Shown here in pieces: positions 32,352 to 45,200 of a stretch of 64,000 nucleotides of DNA. Below the pieces are notes generated by a model. The model saw only the letters and a list, made by a program, of their open reading frames with translations. It had not been told where the DNA came from and did not search any database. Both the position numbers and the translations under genes were made by a program. Within the stretch, counting starts at the first letter, position 1; the number at the start of each line of letters is the position of its first letter. This DNA comes from Nyssa sinensis (lineage: Eukaryota; Streptophyta; Magnoliopsida; Cornales; Nyssaceae), in the NCBI GenBank assembly GCA_008638375.1, contig CM018043.1, positions 44,564,333 to 44,628,332 on the forward strand, in the 5' to 3' direction.

Positions 32352-35300
32352 TTAGCATCCGGCCGCTTTCAAGAATTTGTCATAGGGGCTTGAAGGTGGT
32401 AGTCTGAAAGACTCTTGTTGTCCATACTCGTATGAACAAGCAAGGATCTGATCCGATCCTTGAACTTGCTCCATTTTTATCAATTTTAGATCCCCTTCCG
32501 AAAGCTCCATTGTCTGCAAGAAAAGCCAACAAAGAACAACTCAGTTTTTTTTTTTTCTGCATTTTTTCCTTCAATACTAGTATATAGCAATATATGATCA
32601 TTCAAATGTCATTCTTCGCCGAGACAATTTACAACTGCAGATAGATACCACGTTCTTAAGATCTGAAAACATTTGGACAGAAAATGAGAAAAAAGTTTTG
32701 TTAGTGGCCATCATTCTGGATTATACAATAGATAGCAACGACTCAAACATGACATCAAGGACATTCAAAAAATATTTCCAAGCACATATTCAATAATATT
32801 ATGAGCAACCTTTGTTTCCTTTTCACTTACCAAAAAAATCAATCTTTGTTTCTTTGAAGTAAATATCAGAAATCTCACCCAAGGTTAAATATGGCCAACC
32901 TCACTTGTCAGGCTGCGTGACTCAAATGTTTAACATTTGCAATAAACTTCAGACCCAATCAAGGGATTAAATAGTCCTTTTATGTTTGCAGTAAGTTAAT
33001 GGCAATCATGAAAAATGAACTTCCTTTTCCATATTAAACTATTGTCCTTGAGAAGAAAAAGAAGAGAAACTTCACCGTGTTTTGTAAGTTCTTTTCATTG
33101 TCACTGGAGCAGACTATTTCTTTAGCTTCCTGTTGCAACTTCAAACTTTGAAGGACCGACATCTTCTGCTGTTTACCTGTTACAAGGGCCTCACACTGAT
33201 TCTTGACTTGGTCATATGGAATGGGTGTAGAGGAAACTGGGAAACTTGCAACTTGCCGAGCCGTTTCCAAAACCTGTTGGTAATATAACCCCTTATTGTA
33301 ATCGAAGAATACAAGAATACATCTGACACTAGTTTTCAACAAAAGAAGGAAAGAAAAAACCACAATACACAAATCACCAAATTCATATTCAGTAATTGCC
33401 AATCACAAAAGAAGAAGAAATGTCTGTTTTCTGTAATGTTCTCATCCTATGGCTATTTAGCCTCTTTACCGATAACATTGTTTGCTTTGAACTAAAGAAT
33501 CTATATCCGTAGTTGCCTTCCTCACACACACAAATACACAGTGGACATTTTCATATATTCTAGTTGGTATAACACATTAGTGAGGTCCCAGAGGGAAATA
33601 CTATCAAAATAACTCAATAAGTCATTGATCCTGCGAACAAAATTAACGAGTGATAGACTATTTCCATAGCCTAAAGCAAACACCCAAGACCTAATAATTC
33701 AAGATTGCATGGCTGAGTCTTAACCATCTAATCAAGTTTTGATTGCATGCAGCAAAACAAAAATGAAGAGTAAGCATCATTGCATGATCTGCATAACCAT
33801 ATTCCTGACCATCTAAAACGGCTTGGGGCTACCAGTATTTGTTCTTTATTAGTTATCTCACTCAAAAATCCCCCCCCCCCCCCCCCCCCCCCCGGCACCA
33901 TGTTTATAATACAATTTTACTTTACCAATCAAAAAGAAATATCGAACTCAAAAATCTAGATGAATTTATGGTAAAGGTGTTACTTTGTAAATTACTAATA
34001 CTCTATTTGTGAAGTGCTCCGTTACATTAACAAAAGAGAGAGAGAGGAAAAAACAAAGAGCAGTAGGATCTTCCAAAATTTTGGGGTTGATCCAAATCCA
34101 AAACTTAATTGGTTTCCAACCATCTTACCCACGTCCAAACTCTGAATAAATTAATTCAGAAGCACAACATTTGCATCACATAAAGAACCAAGGCACTCTC
34201 GGCATCTGTATCATATAAACGACGAAGGAGTTCTCAGACTGGGTAGCAAAATTCACACAAAACCAGTAACTCGGTGAAATCCGATTTAAATGCATTCCCA
34301 AGCATGGAATAAAATTTAGCAAGATTTCATGATTTATCACGTTTTGTGTAATTGCAATATGATATTTGAATGTGAAAAATTAGCAAAATATTGCACAATA
34401 TCGCGATAAATATCGTAAAGAAAAATATCGCAAAATTTTTAGATTTGAAAATTCTCCTAATATCGCTTTCATATCGTGATATATCACACTATATCGCACT
34501 TCTAACTCTATTACATTATTAATATAAAAGACTATGTATATTTAAATTTTATTTGATATGTATACATATTTGACCCTTATTTATGTTAATGTAATTAAAT
34601 TTTATATAAATTATATTTGATTAGTGTTTTTTATATTTCAATCAGCGTGCACTTTTTCTTTGATTTCATACCACATATTTAACAAATATATGTTTATTTG
34701 TAATATACAGACTTAGAATGATACATTAGCATGTCAATTAATACTTCAAAAAATTTCATTCAAAATTTTCATGATTTGATATAAAAATCCATAATTTAAA
34801 AAAAAAATTGTGTTATATCCATATTTTTTAACATGCGATATATCTTTTTTATCGATATTTTATTCCTTGTTCCCAAGTAAACAAAGATTCTACATATCAT
34901 CAATGGAAAGGCTGAAAGTACGAATATTTTGTCTGCGGTGGAAGTCCTACTAAACCATTCGTGGACTGACCCTTTCCCAAAAGTTTCTGTCCACATCATG
35001 TTCACAAGTGTAAAACCACATTGGTCAATACCCAATGTTCTAAATACAATAATAAAGAATCTTGTAATTTATTCAAGTGAATGAAAACTACCAAAATTAA
35101 TTAATTAAATTTTGGCCTTTTGGAAGTTGACACTTTTGGGGCTTATTAGCATGCACTTATTTTAAATTTCTTAGTGGTGGGACAAATCTTCAAAGTATCA
35201 GTTTTAACCCCAAAAAAAATTCAGATCGGGCTACTAGGCACCAAATACTGGAAAAGCATAAATTGTAGTGACTGGCAGAAATGGGATTTTGCAACGGTGT

Positions 35301-38300
35301 TGCATTTCTTTCATTGCTCCCAGTAAAAAGCTTAGATTGGGTTTCATAATTATTTGATAAATCGCCAACAAAAACTAAAAATTGATTAAAAAAACATAAA
35401 AAAAAAAGAGCTAGACTTACTGATTCCAAGAGCTGGTTAACACTTAGAATGTCAAGTGAGCTGATGGAGAGAGATGTTTTGCGACCTGATTGACTTCCAT
35501 TTGGTTCAGGGAAAGCATCTTCATCTGTCAAAGCATCTGGAGGCATGACCTGAAAGAAACCAATCATGGTAACAAAAAGACACATAACAGGTGCTAGAAT
35601 GAAGAAGCTGCAGATATAATCTCACCAAATATTACCTGATCAAAAGCCTGAGCCTCCATCCGTGCAAGCGGTGAACATGGCCGTGGCGTTTCCATGAATA
35701 ATGTAGCTCCATATGGATATGCATCATCAGGTGAAAATCCCTGTAAAAGTTGCTCTTTTATGCCCAATAACTCATCCTGGAAAACAAATTGAATATACAA
35801 GAGTTTTTAATACCCAAATTATAAAAACAAACCCTTATAAGAAAATCCCCCTCCAAATACACCATAATCCCAAAAATATACAGTTAAAAAAATCTTCAAA
35901 CTAGTCTTGGAGGATTCTCTGTCTCAATTATTGCAGCTTGATGTGAACTCAACAATATTAGGTGATATGACCATAAAACGTATCTCAGACTGAATTTTAA
36001 CAGTTCAGTGCCTGAGTTAATTGTAGAAAATCCACCTGGGCATCAAATATACTTTACTGAGTAGTCAGATCAGTATGAAATTGAATGACTAATAAAACTC
36101 AATCTCAGAACCCTATATCATCCAAAAATAAAAGAATTGAATCTCTTTCCTGGCATCAAAAGTTGGTCAAAGTCACCAAAGGAAGGAGTTAGATAATATA
36201 TGGTTCAGTGGTAGGGTCCACTATCTATTACCCTTATTGTTTGCAAAGCTTAAAGAATAAGGTGGTAATAACAGGGCCCATGGTTTCTCCATTACGATCT
36301 AATAGACCTATAGAACTAGTAACAGGGCCCAAAACCACCCTTCAGTAGTTCTCATTTAGCATATTGAGCATACATGAATAACATTCCACTATTCGGCAGG
36401 ATAAAATCAATCCGCAGGGAATTTCCAAGGTGGAAAGTTGAAACCTTTTGCATCCATAAGCGTGCCTATTGATTGCTTAAATCTAGAGTTGGTTTTGGTA
36501 ACTGTTATTTCATCACTGACAGAATGTCCTTATTTTGGAGTTAAGGGAACAATATTGCCCGCCTCAAAATGATGGTTGATCATATAACCACCATCATTTG
36601 GGGGGTAGACACCACGCTATTGTTTCCACTATAAATATTTTCTCTACTTATTTCTGATGGATCTTTCACCAAAATCAGAACTTGATGAACTAAATAGGTA
36701 GAAGATTGAGGAAGCAGTTATTTATTACCTCTGAAAATTTCCCAAATTTAGTCATAAAGTGGGATATAACAGTTTCTTTCAACTGTTTTTCACCTAATTC
36801 TATTGCTGAGAGGGATTTCAATGCGGAAACTTCATCTTCCTGTGATCCATATAATTTCTCCTCACTACCAGGTCGTATACGAACAGCCTGCAGCCTGATA
36901 TCTTCAACCAACTCAAGATAGGGATCGACCTGTCGAATGAAATACAGTTCAATTAATTAAAGCATTGAACTGACAAAAATATATTAAAAGAATCTCGGAA
37001 AATATATATTTCTCCACAAAACTAAATAAAAATAAAAATAAAATTTCCTTCGATAACATTAGCCTATATCTGAAGGTAAGGCACGGAGATTAACTGTTTC
37101 ATCTGTCAAAGAAGACTTAATAATAGGAATCAGATCTGGAAGATTGCCTGCCCTGGCTGAAAAAATGAGCATGAATGATGCCAGAGTAAAGAGAGACCTT
37201 CTGCGAGATGGCTGCAAGCCTCCTTCAATATGCATGCAAGAAATTTATATTAGAGAAATTATTCAGTGAAGTATAACACGTGTGAATTTCAACAAGCAGG
37301 GTTCACTTCTTAAAAAATGAATAACTTAATGAAGATATGAAAGTTGAATGTACAGGCTGAAAGAGGAACTGCCAAACTGTTAGTGTAATCATTTTTGATA
37401 ACATCAAAGATGCAACTGAAAGAATTCAACCATATCATGTTTGAAAGGAGGGCGGCGGGGGACCTCACTCTTATTTTATTTTATATTGAATGGAAGATAA
37501 CATTCAACAACAAACTCAATCAAAGGATAGAAAAGAAGATAGATCATTCTCCAAATCGACCCCCCCCCCCCCTCCTCTCAGAAGATTGAATGGAAGATAA
37601 CATTCTACAACAAACTCGATCAAAGGATAGAAAAGAAGATAGATCATTCAACAAATCAACTCCCCCCCCCCCCCCCTCTTTTCTCAGAAGTAAGAAGCAT
37701 TTAATAATCAAATTGAATTTACCTTCTTGATCCATCGAGATGCCCCTTAAGGAGAATGCCAACTGGAAACACCGAACTAGAGCCATGTGACTAGAGGTCT
37801 GTTATGAGCAAGATAATTATTATGCAAGTGGAGGAAACAGTCATCATGTACAAAACATGAAGAATGTAATCTTGGTCAAAAAGAAGCAAAGACTAGTTAA
37901 ATAGTGACAAAAACTCCAGTGCATCATAACACGATGTACTTTTTAGAAGGAATTTTTATGTAACTTATTGATTATAAATGGAACTTCAGTTAAAGCAAAA
38001 TAGAAATACATTAGGGATGACACCTCCTCTGGTAAGATTTCAACAACCACCAAAACATTTATGGATGAATAGTGTTACCAATTAAAATTGCCCCCTTAGC
38101 AGTGTCCTTCTTGGCTTAAAGGTCAGCTTCAAAGTAGCCTGCCTAGTAATCAAAGAGAAACAGATACTTCTTATCTTACCAAGAGGAATAGATAGTCCTA
38201 ACCCTGATAAGATCTAGGTCTTAGATGACTTAAGTTTCCATGGCCTACGAAGCTTGTTTAAAATCTAGTTAAACAGCATTAGAAGAATCAATTTCCACAG

Positions 38301-41300
38301 TTGAAGAACTCAAATCTCTGAGGACAGACACCTTCACAGCACATCTAAGATTATGCTATTTTCGGGCATGCCACCAAAGTTGGGACTAGCAGTGAAATAC
38401 ACTAAAGGTTTTCTATTTCCAAGGAAGTTCCTATAAAATCTCAATGACACGGTCTGGTGATGTAGACAAGGGTATAAGCACACTCCTACAACCTTGAAAA
38501 CCAAAATTGATGTAGGCAGTGTTTATTGTTGTGTTTAAAGGTCGGTGAGGCTATGGGTGTTCCAATGTTTGTAACAATGTTGGAGACTAAAAAAACAAAA
38601 ATGAAAAACAAAATCTTTTGAAGCCATTCAGGGAATAGTGACTGTGAACAGTATTTTTTTAAAATAGTTATAATTCATTGAAGATGCCAAAAAGTTTTTT
38701 TTTTTTTTTTTTTGGGGGGGGGGGGGAGGGGGACCATGGACGCGTTAAGTATACACTATAATCCTTAGTACATCAAACTCATATCCTCCATGAAATCTAC
38801 AAAAAAAAAAAAAAAAAGGGATATATGTACAAAAATCACAGCATTGTCCCAAAAAAAGGCAGCAATATTAACATCCTTTTGAGCTCAATCACCAAACTCT
38901 CTTTTCCTTCAAAATTCCTCCCATTCCTTCCTTCCGGATGAACCAAAGTAGGCATAGCGTAGGGTCCCACACCTCCCTACCCCTATTATGCCTACAGCCA
39001 ACCCACCAACTCTTGAGCAACTCAAAAACAGATCTTAGCATAACCCACAACATCCCGAACAAGAAAAAGAGCAAGCTCCAAAGAGCCCTCACAACTGAAC
39101 CAAAAAAAAATATGGGATTTACTGGCTCCTCTGCCTTGCACATACAATGATTTTTATGTGTGGGGATTTTTTTTATTCTGTATATTGTTTCATTGTATAG
39201 TTGTTGTACAGCCAATGGAGTATGCTTGTTGTTTGACTTTATATCCCTCTTTTGGGTAAGTAATGAATTTTGTCCCACTGAACTCTGCTTTTTTCTACAC
39301 ATAGTATTAAAGCGATGATTGAACCCAGCCAGAATTGTTTACCTGTTTATTATATGAAAACCTCTCCTCTTTATCTAGCATAAGAACAGTCTCCTGCACT
39401 GCAGCCCACACAAAGAACACAACTTTTAATAGTGTCATTATTTTCTAGATGCTCTTAACGGGAAAGTTACCATTTCTACTCCCTAATAACAAACCGAGAA
39501 CTCCCCTCCACTCAAGATCTTCCACTTCACGGAATCCAACTCACCCCGCCTCAGAGTGCATAAACTCAACGTCACTAGCGAATTAACTAGTGAAACTACC
39601 TCCCAGTCATGGAAGCTCCTCCTAAACCGAGGGCCCCAAGCCATACCATTAGCATCTCCGGAAACAAGATCAGCCATCGATGCTTCCTTATTTTTTGCAA
39701 TCCTTAAAAGCTCTCGGAACCTCTCTTTCACTCACCTTACACCACATGTCGTGCAAAAAATTGATGGACTCTCCATTAGTAGTCACAAATTTAACGCGAG
39801 GAACAAACTTCTCCCATCCTTTCCTTGTGTCCTTCCATAGTCCCATCCCATAAGAGTAATCACTTTATTGTCCCATCCCATATGATTCATCACTTTTCTC
39901 CATAGTCCAATCCCCCGTGTATCCCCATATTTTTGACTCACCAGCCTCCTCCATAACACCACCCTTTTTTGTAGCAAATCTCCATAATCACTTCCACAAT
40001 AGGGCTTTGACTAAACACCCTTAACACCGACCCCAACTCAAAAAAAAGGGCATATAGACCTTGTCCTAACTCACAAGGTGGATTCTTCTTTCATCTCCCA
40101 TACCCCAACCCCCAAAAAAGTCCCTCTATGATTTGGAAAGCTTTCTTTCCATTAAGACATAAAGTATGTTAGAAGGCTAGCTAACGTGCTCATGATCATA
40201 GTTAGTGAACCCCCTTTTAATATATATTTCCTCTTCCATCCCTACTACCTCCGGTCCTCCTCTGAAATCTCTCTACAACGACATTTCAAAAAACCTTAGC
40301 TTTATGCAAGCATTCCAAAGGAAGCCCTAGGTACATTAATGGAAATAATCCCACCGAGCAGCCCATATCAGTTGCAAGTCTCTCTGTATCCTGAATGTTA
40401 GTCACATGACTCATTTAATTTTTCCTTAAATTCACTCGAGCCCTAACAGGGTCCTAAAACACATCCAGACACATCTCAAAAACCTAAGTTGCACCTCATC
40501 TACCTTGCAGAAAATGATCTTATCATCCACAAACAGTAAGTGGGAAATGACAAGTTGATTCAACTCCTTCCACCTAATTGTACCAACAAACTCCCATTGA
40601 CCACTTTCTTGATCGTTCTAGTCAAAGTTTCCATGACAACTATGAATAAAAAAGGAGATAAAGGGTCCCTTGGCAAAGTTTCCTAGAGCTATGGAAAAAT
40701 CCTTCAACTAAACTGTTGACCGTTGTCGAAAAGCTAACCATGGACATACAAAACTAAATCCACAGCCTCCACCTTTCACCAAACCCCAATCTCTCCAACA
40801 TACAGATCAAGAAATTCCAATTGACATGGTCATAGAGCTTCTCAGTGTCTAGCTTGCATAAAACCCTCCGGATCCTACTTTTTCTATGAGAATTCACACA
40901 TTCATTGGCCATCAAAACCACATCCTCCCTATCCCACTGACCACTTTCTTGATTGTTCTAGTCAAAGCTTCCATGACAACTATGAATCAAAAAGGAGATA
41001 GAGGGTCCCTTGGCAAAGTTTCCTAGAGCTGTGGAAAAATCCTTCAACTAAACTGTTGGCCGTTGTCGAAAAGCTAACCATGGACATACAAACTAAATCC
41101 ACAGCCTCCACCTTTCGCCAAACCCCAATCTCTCCAACATATAGATCAAGAAATTCCAATTGACATGGTCATAGAGCTTCTTGGTGTCCGCTTGCATAAT
41201 ACCCTTCGGATCCTACTTTTTCTATGAGAATCCACACATTCATTGGCCATCAAAACCACATCCTCCCTATGAGGCATTTTCGAAATCAAATATGATTGCT

Positions 41301-42168
41301 CCCACCACTCAATGCATCCTTCGGGACAAAAATGTTGACAAGGAGTTTATACACACTGCTGGCCAAATTAATGAGTCTAAAAATTTAAGTCTCTCTTTCC
41401 CTGATTCATAGTCAACCTCCACCAAACCCCCCCACCTTCCTAACTGCCTTCAATGGCTTCTTCAGTCAAACATCCTTCTAGGCAACTTCCAAGTAGGATT
41501 TCCCCCATCCACCTCCCACTTTACTCTCCAACACCCCCCCCCCCTGCGCAGGGATGGATCCAAGGTCCAGTGTTAGTGGGGGCAATCCAAAATGCACTAA
41601 AAAAATTAAATTTTAATTCCTTAAAATCTATAAAATAAATTGTTACTTCATGTATTTTGAATAATTAAAAGGAACAAAAATGTAAAGTTTGATTATAATA
41701 TTAACAAAAAGTAAGAATAAGTTGGATCCAACCATTATATTTTTTTTCAAAATAATTAGAAAAGTTGCAATCTTCGCGCATGTTATACATCATATTCACC
41801 TCATTTTGGTGCATTCTATGCATTTTTTACTAATAACAATAATATTTGCACATAATTTTGACATTCATTCAGAAAAAATATTAACCCTAATTCATAATTC
41901 TTATATAAAAATCTTAATTTAACTGTTCTCGATGAGTGTTCTCTTGTTCAGCAAGCATAGATCTCTTTGATGGTTTTTTTTTCTCTCTTATTTTAAAATT
42001 TGTAATGTCTTGTAGGGTAGCCATATAAACAACTTGGGAGTATCATATTTGCATGCTTTGTGAAATATAAACTAGTTGTAACTATTTAAGTGAGATCTAA
42101 ATATCTACTAAGGCCCTTTGAGGGTACTTTTACTTAATTTTTTCAGTCAATTTCAAGCATTCTTAAGA

Positions 42169-42238
<70 letters not shown>

Positions 42239-45200
42239 CCTTCCAAAAAAATATTGAAAGGAAAGCAACATTAAGAACCCTTATGTAATGTGTCCTTCAA
42301 TTGAAATTTAGACTAAAGTAAATTTAAAATAAAAAAGAAAGAAATATATAGTCATATGTTCATTAGTATATATATTTTCTTCTTCCTCCTTCGAATACCA
42401 AATCATAAGAATTTTAAGCCTTTAAAAGGATTTTTCCAGTAAACCCTTGAATGGTACATCGAAGAAAATAAAAAATAAAATTCATTAATTCTTGTCATAC
42501 TCTCAAGTAAAGTTTTAAAAAAATTCAAAAATTTACCCCCAAAAAAAGTCAAAATTTAGTGTTGAAATCTTAAATCATATTATAATTTGTGTGTGGAACG
42601 ATAGCATAGCAAAGTAAGCAAGTGAAGTAGCATAAGAGAAATGAAGCAACGTCTTTTACTTTTTTTGTGTGTTAAACCACTAAGTCATCTAAGTTAAGAA
42701 AGAATGTGGAACTAAATTATTTAATCTTTTAGCACATCCCCTCACATGCAGCTGGATTCTTTACCATGAATGGATCAACATGTACATCAATTATAATAAT
42801 TATTAGGGTAACAGTGTAATTTGAATTTAAGACTTTTGATTACTCTATACCATGTTAAAGCACCAACTTTTCAGAAAGCTTAAATCTATAATAATCACAT
42901 AATTATTTAATAATATAACACTTCATTTTTTCCAAGTGTGTATCCACAAATATGACTAATTAGAAAATTTGTCAAAACAAATACAGTGGAACAAGCTTGA
43001 ACAAATTTTGTTGAGTGGGAGCAACAAAAAAAAAAAATTAAGAATTTAAAAATTATTAAACTGAACTATAAATTTTCAATTTCTCAGAGTTTCTTATGGA
43101 CTGAATCATTTGGTCAGTATGTTAATATACTGCTTAGAATGTAGCTCCCCACTAACCACAAATTCAATTAGAACCATCAAAAGGAAATACAAAGTTTGGG
43201 GAATTATCTTGACTTGGTTGACCATGACCATAAGTGTTTTCTCGTTGCTGATTATAGATTGTAGTAGTCTCTAAAAAGTCAATGAAATAGACTTATAACA
43301 AATCTTGTTAGGTTGAATCCTGATGCAGGGGGTTTCCATGATGAGAACCAACTACAAATTCAATAGAGCCCATGAATTCCTGGAAATCAATTGAACATTT
43401 TCCTATTGTCTAACAACCAGGTGTCTCACAGTACATGTAGCGGGCTAAGAACATCAAGACAAAAATCCATAAATAACTAAAAAGATAGTGAACAGAGGTA
43501 TCAAAATGGTAGTAAACAATCAATAGTGATATACAGTACCGGCAGGACCGCACCTTAGATCGTGTAAACAATAAAGCAATATTATATGTATGGGCCATAG
43601 CCTCAAAATTTGCAGGGGTATTTTCTGTAGATGTTGCCTGAACCCAGATTGATGATAGCAAAAGACTCACTTGGTGACCACTCAATCGAAGGGAATTCAC
43701 CTCCTGGAGAATTTCAGAAAGACAAGATAGATTAGAAAAAATATTATCCCAGCTACAGACAAAATTCCAAATACTATATTGAGTTGTAACTTTCAAAATT
43801 AAGAGTTCTGTCATACTGCTTTTCCATCAGTCATGGCATGCTTAAAGCTATACGACTGACCAAGAGATGCACACTTTATAGATTGATCCACACCAGCATC
43901 GAAAGCTTGACTGACTTCCTCCTCCAATCTTCCATCCATGGGTTCGGGTTTGTCTTTGCTTTCATCCCGAATGGAGAAACTTTCACTTTTTACCATCTGT
44001 GAAGTGACTGGATCAAAACCCCAAAGAGCTTCTGAAGGTTTTCCATTACGGACTAACCAAGGACAAATCAAAGATGGCATAAGCACAAAGGAGAAAACAT
44101 GGTGTGCTCCAACTCGCGTTTCATGGTCTGGGTGGGCCATTGCGAGAAGCAACTGGTGAAACAGAGCATCAGGAAAAGTCTGAAGCAGAAAATGATATCC
44201 CAAATTAGACGATATTTGTTGTTCTGAAAATGTAGAAATATATTGCTTAGGAATTGTTCTTGCCTTCTTGTGATATAATATATTAGGAATGGAAGATATA
44301 ATTTGTGCAGTTCGATAAACAGCAGAGATCGTCGTTCTAGCCGCAACAGCACTAGTTAGGATGTTCTCTAGAACCACGGCCATCATATCAAGAATAGGCC
44401 CTGCATCCCCAACCTGTTAATCACACACAATCTTTACTAAGTAACACCAATGCACCAAAAATGTTAAAAACACAGGAATAAGTAGGAAAAAACTACCAGC
44501 CAACTAGTATCTTATTTTAATCTGATTTATTCCTCAAATTTTGTTAATTTTTGTAAGCAGATCCATGAAAGTTTTCCAGCAGTTCCATTTGGGGATTAAA
44601 GGAGTGCCACTTCATGCGTTTCGGAAACATTACACAACGGCCAATGATGGTCCACTCAAATCATCAGAAAGGATGAGAGGAATGACAAAAATAAATATCA
44701 CCAAATACAGTGAAGAATAAACTTCAAAATGGAGTATTGAATATTTCAAAAATGGTATGAAACAATGACAAATTAACTGAAAATACAAGTGAAATTGAGA
44801 AAAAAGATTTTAAAGTCAGATGTTCCAACTGAAGATATGGCCCTCTGAAATTACTGAGTGCTGAGACAAGCTAGTTGTGAAAATGCATTACTACCTACAT
44901 TGTTGATGATTATGATGACAAGAATGAAGACTATTACAATTACCATTACTGTTACTGGAAAAAGGCATTTATATTTTTTTTTATGAATATACACCAAATA
45001 TTAAGAGAGAATTTCTAAATCATGGAAATTTGCAATAACAATGGATGCTACCATAACATTAATGACATAAAGTAGTCCATCCTATATATTACTACTAGAT
45101 GGGTACAAGTGCCACATGTGCAGGACTGTCACAGGAAGAAATGCATGATAAATTGGATCCCAGTGGCAAGAAAGATTAGAGAGAAATGGGGACAAATGTG

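Larger units (their letters stand above)
38884..41420 (-). pseudogene. L1-type LINE ORF2 relic in intron 11
   Basis: Read on the minus strand (same sense as the host gene) it runs from the RT N-terminus near 41,420 (LINLASSVYKLLV) through DVVLMANECVDS and the GD-rich RT block near 40,660. It continues into a post-RT part (RFRRSFHDWEVVSLVN, about 39,650) and the C-terminal zinc-like domain with ALWSLLFFLFGMLWVMLRSV and LCLLWFIRKEG (39,118-38,889). Domain order is that of plant L1 ORF2. It has many stops, a 340-bp internal duplication and an inserted LTR fragment near 39,150-39,320. Its 5' end is lost. Confidence 0.8.

Noticed and set aside
43817..44413. The largest EFR3-like exon as a separate intronless gene
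   Set aside because: It begins at an acceptor and ends at a donor, in phase with its neighbours, and encodes the middle of the EFR3-like protein.
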